Shown: piece after piece, positions 57,286-64,000 of the stretch
How positions within the stretch are numbered: the first letter of the stretch is position 1
Layout of the letters: every line of letters begins with the position of its first letter
NCBI RefSeq assembly: GCF_042453785.1
Contig: NC_091665.1
Coordinates: 28,010,501-28,074,500 of the forward strand
Source: Malus domestica
Lineage: Eukaryota; Streptophyta; Magnoliopsida; Rosales; Rosaceae
Direction of reading: 5' to 3'
DNA length: 64,000 nt
Program-made: the position numbers and the translations under genes
Notes under the pieces: generated by a model
What the model saw: only the letters and a program-made list of their open reading frames with translations
Told to the model about the DNA's origin: nothing
The model's database searches: none

Positions 57286-58897
57286 TATTTTTATTACTCC
57301 AAATAACTATCTAAAGTTTTGAAAAATTAACATTTGTTAGGTTCACTAGCGTTAAGTTATGAGGTGGACAAATACGAAGGCATGTTTTAACTCTCAAGTC
57401 ATCTATGATGCTTAATCAACGCAATTTAACTAAGCAGATTTATAGTTTAACTTCTCTAAAAGGGGTCAATTTGGGGGACTAGAGCACCAAAGACAACGAT
57501 TAGTGAAAACCTACTTTATTTGTCCAACTTGTCATTTAATTCTATAACGTCATCACTTAATGTCAGTAAAGTTTTGACTTAACGTCGGTTGTTGTTTAGA
57601 ATGTTTTAAAAAAATAAGACTAATTTGAAATCACTCTAACAAATTGGTGATAGTTATTCGTACTTATCCCTAATTATTTTTGTTCTAGAATTATCGCTTT
57701 GATGAGAGTATTCCACCCTTGCTGTAAAAAAGAAAGGGAAAGAAATAAGATGATTGCTTCGAAATTAGAATTATTAAGCATTCTGGGGCATGCAAATAGA
57801 CATCCCCACATGTTAGAGGTTTGCATCTGCATTCATTTCCATGGTGCCATTGTTACATATATTTATTATGTCCCAACTTCCCAACCCATTATGTGGTTTG
57901 TATCTGCGTTCATTTCGTGTGCATGTTAAACCGCAAATCGAACCAAACATGCTGTAATATTGGAGAGATTACATCGTTTTTGAGCTATTATGGTTCGATT
58001 GTGATTTGAAATTTGGATAAACTGCTATGTGTGGTTTGACTTGTGGTTTGAAACCTAAAATCGGACCGAACTAAATTGTACCCAACGCTAGTGAGTCTTA
58101 CTCTTTTGTAGTGACCAAAAAAACCTTCTTAAATGCATTAACTCCGTTTCTTCTCCATCTTTAATGTTAAAGACCAATGACCTTTTTCACATAAAAAACT
58201 CAGTTGATCTTGAGTTTGAAGTTACAACCACCCAAATCAACTGACAAAAAATTATGTCATATCTTTGATTAAAATTTATGTCACTTGAAAGGATTATTTT
58301 GAGTTTGGCCCGATTCTGTCTAGTTGCATGATTGCAAGATATTTCTTGTTGGTTTTTTATTTTTTTATTTTTTATTTTTTATTTTTTACTTTTATTTTGT
58401 CCATCGTATTCATAGTAGGTCTAAAATTATTTTGAACTTGAAAAAGGGCGAGTAGGAGTTATTTTAGAATTCAAAGTCAGAATAAGATCCCTAACTATGA
58501 TGGAATGTATTATTTCTCTTTCGTTCTCACTCGTCACATTGAAGAATGAAGAGATTCTATGACGAGCGGGGAAGATAGAGATACATCTCCATTAAACGAG
58601 AGTTTTCCTTGAGTAAAGGAGTACATAGTACGTGCCTTTTTACGCCCTTGGTTCTAATCTTATAGCGATTAATAATGGGAAATGCTAGGAAGAATATATT
58701 TTAAAACCAAATTTGGTAAACCATATGATATAACAATAAAGTAAAACTTCACAATTTAAAGAATTTAAAAAAGAAGACCAACTGTGAACTACCGCATCAT
58801 GGCAATACATGTAATTTATTCTCTTAATATGGGAGTGAAATTTTGGTCTCTAATGGTGGTGAGTGAGTGTGACTAGTGGGCCAATGAAGTAGCATTT
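57286..58897. other. Intergenic region, no gene
   Basis: 58350-58400 is a T-rich tandem of TTTTTTATT. 58675-58760 contains AATGCTAGGAAGAATATATTTTAAAACC, one end of the MITE family at 59920-60240. Otherwise unassigned. Confidence 0.4.
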
Positions 58898-59432
58898 TGT
58901 TAACGTTGGGCCGATTTAGGCCTACCCAAGGACACGAGCCTGAGGAAAAATCAGGAAGCTGAAGGCCTCAAAAGAGGCCTAGTATGGGACATGAAGGCAA
59001 TCGGGGCAGTGCTCGGCAAGGCAAGGCAGAGTAACTGAGGTTTGAGCATGACACTCAGGCCACCTATGCCTTAAAAGACGTGCCAACCGACTGCTAAAAC
59101 ATCACTTCGCCGACAAAGGTCAGGCCAAGTATGTGAAAAGTTGTCAGTAAGCTAGGACAAATAGTTGGCACATTAAGTGCTGTTTTGAAAGGTCTCAAGG
59201 GTGAAAGCCCTATATAAGGGGGTAGAGACCTCTATTGTGGGGGTTTGATGAATAAAAAAGAATAAAGTGAATGTATTAACTGAGCGCCATTTAATCTTGA
59301 AATCTATATATTGAGAGCAACACAGTGAATGTAGCCCGATTTTGAGGATAAAACAACTTACATTTTTGAGTTCATTTAATTTCAATTCTTCTCTGTAGCC
59401 CATCTTGTATTATTTAATTAAGTTTGTTAACA
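58898..59432 (+). mobile_element. Probable solo LTR
   Basis: 535 bp from TGTTAACGTTGGGCC to TTTGTTAACA. A promoter-like CCTATATAAGGGGG at 59210 is followed by AATAAA at 59250, the usual LTR order. GC-richer than its flanks. A clear target duplication is not visible (CATTT and TTACC), which lowers confidence. No internal region adjoins. Confidence 0.5.
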
Positions 59433-59919
59433 TTACCACTTTGAGTTTTAGAAGGAACAAACACGCAGCTTTACAAACCTGAAATTCTTAGGAAAACGAA
59501 ACCGAACGTGGCCATGTTATGTAGTTGCGATGCATGAACATGCGAGCCCTTGATTGCAGTGAGATTTCAGAAGACCGTTGTCGGATTTGCATGCTTCTTT
59601 GTCCAATTTCAGATGCCACTCTTGGCTCTTGGTGTGTGCTTTTGCTTCAGCACTAGAGCTTGCTTTTTTGGTTTATTACCAATCTTTCTATGTAGTTTCA
59701 TGATTTCCAAAACTTCCCCGTACCAATTGCCAACGTAACAAAAACAAAAAGGTTTCAAGTCCTATCCAATATATTGATAGGTTTACAACTTTACACTAAT
59801 CACGTATTGTTTGCTAACTTGCAATTCAAGAACTAATTACAATAACATTATGTCATGTAAATTTCTAATAAATAGATTTGATTTAATGAAAGGGCAATGC
59901 TAGAGAGATTAATTTTTTC
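59433..59919. other. Unassigned intergenic stretch
   Basis: No gene or repeat recognised. Confidence 0.4.
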
Positions 59920-60240
59920 ATGATAATGCTAGGAAGATTAAATTTGTAAACAAAATTTGCAAACTAAATTATGTGGAAGTTGATAATTGGATTATTACTT
60001 AAGCGTTTATAAACATGCGTATTCCTATTGGTGACACATCCTTTAATTTGCAAAAATGTTTACAAATTTAGTCTCCCTAGCATTACCTAATTTTTAAAAC
60101 CAAATTTGCAAACTAAATGATGTGGTTGTAAATGATTGGGTTATTAATTAAGTGTCGATTAACGTGTTTGTTTATTATTGGTGACACATCATTTGGTTTG
60201 CAAATTTGATTTTAAAATTTGGTCTCCCGAACATTATCCT
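59920..60240. mobile_element. Two related MITEs side by side
   Basis: First: ATAATGCTAGGAAGATTAAATTTG at 59924 and reverse end AAATTTAGTCTCCCTAGCATTA at 60086. Second: AAAACCAAATTTGCAAACTAAATGATGTGG at about 60096 and reverse end CATCATTTGGTTTGCAAATTTG...GGTCTCCCGAACATTATC at about 60238. Both share the GGTGACACATC interior. Confidence 0.65.
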
Positions 60241-61072
60241 TAATGAAAACCTAACCATTCCCAAATCATGCATGTAAGTATTAAATTTTTATTTACTGAT
60301 AGATTCATATACGAGTCATGTATCCAGTTACCCTTATTCAAGATTTCTCAGATATTTTCTCTAAATATCACTGTTATCGAGATGCTTGACAAAATATTTG
60401 AAGGAAACTTATGCAAGGTAGGTAGTCAAAAGCAAGTAGCCAAAGTGATATGCAAACTTCATCCTGCACCAAAAATGAGAAGTTCTTGAATACACTAGTA
60501 CTTCTACATGTTACATTCATTGATTTGAACATAACAAGTTCTTTTGACCACTCACCCCTTAAAGCAGTATTCTATAGCATCGAATCATGTTAGTGCTATC
60601 ATATTCAACATTGTTATCCTTTTTCTTTTGTTTGATTGTAATCATGGTGTAGTTATAGTTGGAATTGAAAGAGACGCATGTTAAAACTCATAAAACAATA
60701 GAACGCTGGTCCCCAACCGGAAAATGTAGAAAGATCGCAGACAGTCTTTATAATTACAACAAAAACAAAGGGTATTTCTGCAAAAATCAAATTAAATTTC
60801 CCATCTTTTGGACCCGCCACGTTATCCCATCACGGACCGTCCATTTCTACGACCCCAAATAGCAACCCACTTTCAGAGACCCATACAAAACTAGCAACTC
60901 TGTCTAACACGCAGCAAAACACTCCCACCTTTCTTCTCTCTGTTTTGCCAATCGAATTTTAAAGAAAATCCATTCGGTCTATCACTTCATCTCTTCCCAA
61001 CACCACCCAATTCCTCGCCGGAAACAACTGTTATCCGGCGGAGAAACCCCCTTTCACCGCCGACCCATTGCC
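60241..61072. other. Promoter and leader region of BASS3-type gene
   Basis: Nothing recognised to about 60800. A CT-rich leader with GCCGGCGG-like patches runs from 60890 to the ATG at 61073. Confidence 0.4.
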
Positions 61073-63358
61073 ATGTCCACCACTCCTATCTCCTATCCAA
61101 TAACCTCAAGACCCTTCCTTTCTCTCACACCCGCCACCGCAGCCTCAAAACTCTTTGCAAACCCGAATTACCACACCCAAAGCTCTGTCTTTTCCTCCTC
61201 TTCGTCTTCCTCCAGTCATTTCCCCAAAAGGGTATTCAGAAATGGGGTTTCTCTGTCGATAAGAGCTTGCTCGACGTCGCCGTTTATCGGCAGAGTCGGG
61301 TCGCAGAGGAGGGAAGGCAACGCGTCGATGCTGTCGTTTGGGATAAACCCATCAGCTCAAATATCCAAAGGGGCTTCCGACGGCTCGTCGTCTCAGGTCT
61401 TATCTGCAATGCTTCCTTTCGTCGTTGCTGCTACCGCCATTGCTGCTCTGGCTCAGCCGTCAACGTTCACTTGGTAAGTTCTGCTTTTCTTGAATTTTTA
61501 TTGGGTTTTGAATGGTCGCATGTCGAGTTCTTGTGGAATTAGCAACTGGGATTCTGTTTTTTTTTTTAGTTTATAGCAAGTCCAGTCCAAGTTGGCTTAT
61601 TTTATGTATGGATACTTTGTTTTTGCTGGGATAATTAAGGATTAAATTTATAAATTAATACTATTTGCGGATACCCTTTCGTATAGATTAATCTAAAGTC
61701 ATTATCTTTAATCCTGGATCATTTTAGTCAACTCTTAACTTCAGAGATTTTGGTTTAGGAAAATTTTAAAGCTCATGAGCTGGGACTGCTTGCATGTGTT
61801 TGATTATAGGCACATGAGAGTCTAATTTTTTGTTAATTTAGTTTAGCAATGTATTAACTCAAAATTAATACAGGGTATCCAAGGATTTATATGCCCCTGC
61901 TCTTGGTGGGATCATGCTGTCAATTGGAATCAAACTTTCGATTGATGATTTTGCTCTTGCATTCAAAAGGTAATATCTTTGTTCAGCATTTTGTATATAT
62001 TCTTCTTACTGTCATTTATTTATCCTAATCTGTCAGTGAGGTTTTGAGTGTGCTTCCAATACTCTTTACTTCTCATCTTTTGCAGACCTTTACCACTCTC
62101 TGTTGGGTTTATCGCGCAGTATGTGCTGAAACCGCTACTTGGGGTACTAATTGCAAACGCATTTGGCGTGCCGAGGATGTTCTACGCTGGCTTTGTTCTC
62201 ACCGCTTGTGTTTCAGGGGCTCAGCTATCTAGCTACGCTAGTTTCTTGAGCAAAGGAGATGTGGCCTTGAGCATTCTCCTTACCAGCACCACCACCATTG
62301 CTTCCGTGATTGCAACGCCGTTACTAACTGGCCTTTTAATCGGTTCTGTTGTTCCGGTTGATGCTGTTGCCATGTCAAAGTCAATATTGCAGGTAATTGG
62401 GAGCTTAGTGATACAGGCGATTTGGCTCTGGCTTTATTTTTTATGCTCAATGTACATTTCATTGACATTGTTATTTTGCATGTTAGGTGGTTCTTGTTCC
62501 AGTTACAATTGGTCTTGTGCTCAATACTTATGCAAAACCGGTAGTCAATTTCCTTCGACCAGTGATGCCAGTTGTTGCTATGATTTGCACTTCATTGTGC
62601 ATTGGTAGTCCTCTTGCAATTAATCGGAGTCAAATTCTATCCGTAGAAGGTTTCCGGTTGATATTTCCAGTCATAGCATTTCACGCTGTGGCCTTTACAC
62701 TTGGATACTGGGTATCCAAATCTCCAGGTTTGAGGTAAATGTTCCTTTGTCATGGAATGTTAAAGTACATGCTTGGAAGTCATGTCTTGTCCGCTGTGAG
62801 GAAGAACTGTGAGCCGTTGGCAAAATATGATAATTAGCAACCTTTGTTGCCGTTGCCCTTGTTTTTCACTTTGATTCCTCATGTTTCTGTGGATGTCCAT
62901 AGTTAGGTGTTTATCTTTCACCCTTGATAATCTTGCAAATAGCTTACATATTCGTTGCATCCCCAGTCTCAGATAGCAAGTATCTATGAAAACTTGTCTG
63001 TTGATAGTTCCTAGGAGAGTCATTAAGCTCACTTGGTTCTAAGAAATTTTAAAGCCGAGGTCAGGAGCATTTTTATATCCCCATGTTCACGTATATATAA
63101 TGTTATTGTTGTCACCACAGGCAAGAAGAAGAAGTTAGCAGGACACTTTCCTTATGCACAGGAATGCAGAGTTCCACTTTGGCAGGGCTCCTTGCAAGCC
63201 AGTTCCTTGGGAGCAGCCAGGCCGTTCCTCCAGCATGTTCAGTTGTTGCCATGGCCATCATGGGCCTTTTTCTTGCATCTTTCTGGGGCACCGGCTCTCG
63301 AATCAGAGACCTGCTGTCCCTACTAACGCCTCAAACAGGTTCTCCAATGAAGGCGTAG
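61073..63358 (+). CDS. BASS3: Plastid sodium/metabolite cotransporter, BASS3 type (bile acid:sodium symporter family)
   Basis: Exons 61073-61473, 61874-61969, 62086-62392, 62487-62734, 63121-63358; 1290 nt, 429 residues, the size of Arabidopsis BASS3. The Ser/Thr-rich N-terminus (residues 1-70) with few acidic residues is a plastid transit peptide. The rest is about nine hydrophobic helices of the SBF fold (LSAMLPFVVAATAIAALA; LYAPALGGIMLSIGIKLSIDDF; VLTACVSGAQLSSYASFL; SLCTGMQSSTLAGLLASQFL). The GAQLS and ALGGIMLSIGIKL segments are conserved family signatures near the sodium sites. Expected in the inner envelope, exchanging sodium for an organic anion; the substrate of BASS3 is not established. 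ATG 61073 is the first in a long CT-rich leader. Confidence 0.92.
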
Positions 63359-64000
63359 CAATGAAAACAACAATCAGGGAACTCACGGGGCATATATAAT
63401 GCTAATTTAGTTCACACTGATGGTTGGGGTTACTTACGCAGAACATTACAAGGACGGTACAATAAAAGAGATGATCCCGGCGGTCATGTTGAACCACCTT
63501 AACCGGTTTGGAAAGCAACTACTGCATACAGAGAGGATTGGGAATCGAATATAGATGGCGAGAAAACATAGTTTAGGATAGAGTTGTAAAGTTGTAAAGT
63601 TGTAAAGTTGTGAAGCTTTTTATACCATCATGTGTATATTTATGTTGTTACCTTGTAAGTAATGATAAAGGTTTACAAATGTCATCCCCTCTCTCTCTCT
63701 CTCTCTCTCTCTCCCCGTGAAGCTCATCAGGATTTTGAAAGGCTTCGGCTAGTAAGCTCATCAGGCCCAACATAGATAAGACTTTTTATGGGCTGACTAC
63801 GGAATGATGCTTGTTAGTTGTGATCTCGTGAATGGCAAGAGTTTGCTGTTTGCATCACTCTCGAGTCACGGACTATTCCTTATAAAATTGACAAATACCA
63901 GTTAGTAAAGGTCTCTTTGTCAATCTAACGGCAAAGCGAACCTTTCCGTTTTTAAAGTAGAACTCTCCATTGGGACAGCAAATAAGACCTTTTTCCTTCG
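63359..64000. other. 3' flank of BASS3-type gene with (CT)n microsatellite
   Basis: 3' UTR to about 63670, with GTTGTAAA tandem copies (63583-63612). A (CT)n run at 63689-63713 follows. No other gene before the window ends. Confidence 0.5.

Noticed and set aside
58898-59432. Full LTR retrotransposon at 58.9-59.4 kb
   Set aside because: Only one LTR-like copy and no internal domain nearby, so kept as probable solo LTR.
1-64000. CRISPR arrays, operons, ribosomal or canonical tRNA genes
   Set aside because: Plant nuclear DNA; the only tRNA-like boxes belong to SINEs, and tandem repeats lack unique spacers of uniform size.

Overview
This is nuclear DNA of a flowering plant. The genes carry multiple spliceable introns with GT-AG borders, the intergenic DNA is AT-rich and dense in LTR elements, RTE-type LINEs, SINEs and MITEs, and the proteins include plant-only families (SKU5-like, DUF538, F-box/FBD/LRR, BASS3). 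The repeat repertoire looks like a woody rosid, most probably Rosaceae tribe Maleae (apple or pear). That assignment is from memory of repeat families and has not been tested.

Left part (1-24.4 kb): a locally duplicated, decaying array. The repeated unit is a ZRF1-type DnaJ promoter, an F-box/FBD gene on +, a PARN-like gene on -, and an intergenic block. Unit 1 (1-10.95 kb) has an intact F-box gene fused to a copy of the DnaJ promoter and leader. Its PARN copy is split by a 5.2-kb composite LINE/LTR-type insertion bounded by an 18-bp duplication, and its remaining exons are scrambled. Unit 2 (10.95-14.9 kb) survives only as an F-box exon, flank pieces and a PARN exon tail. Unit 3 (15.4-22.8 kb) has an intact F-box gene and the only complete PARN-like gene (8 exons, 618 codons), and is followed by the DnaJ gene itself.

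Right part (24.4-64 kb): ordinary gene space with transposon-filled gaps. In order: a ZRF1/GlsA-type DnaJ-SANT chaperone (+), CDT1 replication licensing factor (-), serine carboxypeptidase-like SCPL20/21 type (-), SKU5-like GPI-anchored multicopper-oxidase homologue (-), a DUF538 secreted protein (+), a young 6.2-kb Ty1/copia element with near-identical LTRs but broken pol, and a BASS3-type plastid sodium/metabolite cotransporter (+). I rebuilt every multi-exon model by hand from splice sites and reading phase; all exon sums are multiples of three.

I found no operon-like system, CRISPR array or new defence system. The most unusual items are the promoter-capture/uORF fusion in the first F-box gene, the composite insertion sharing one LINE target duplication, the scrambled PARN pseudogene, and a recently moved copia element that carries a reversed gag-like segment of another element family.
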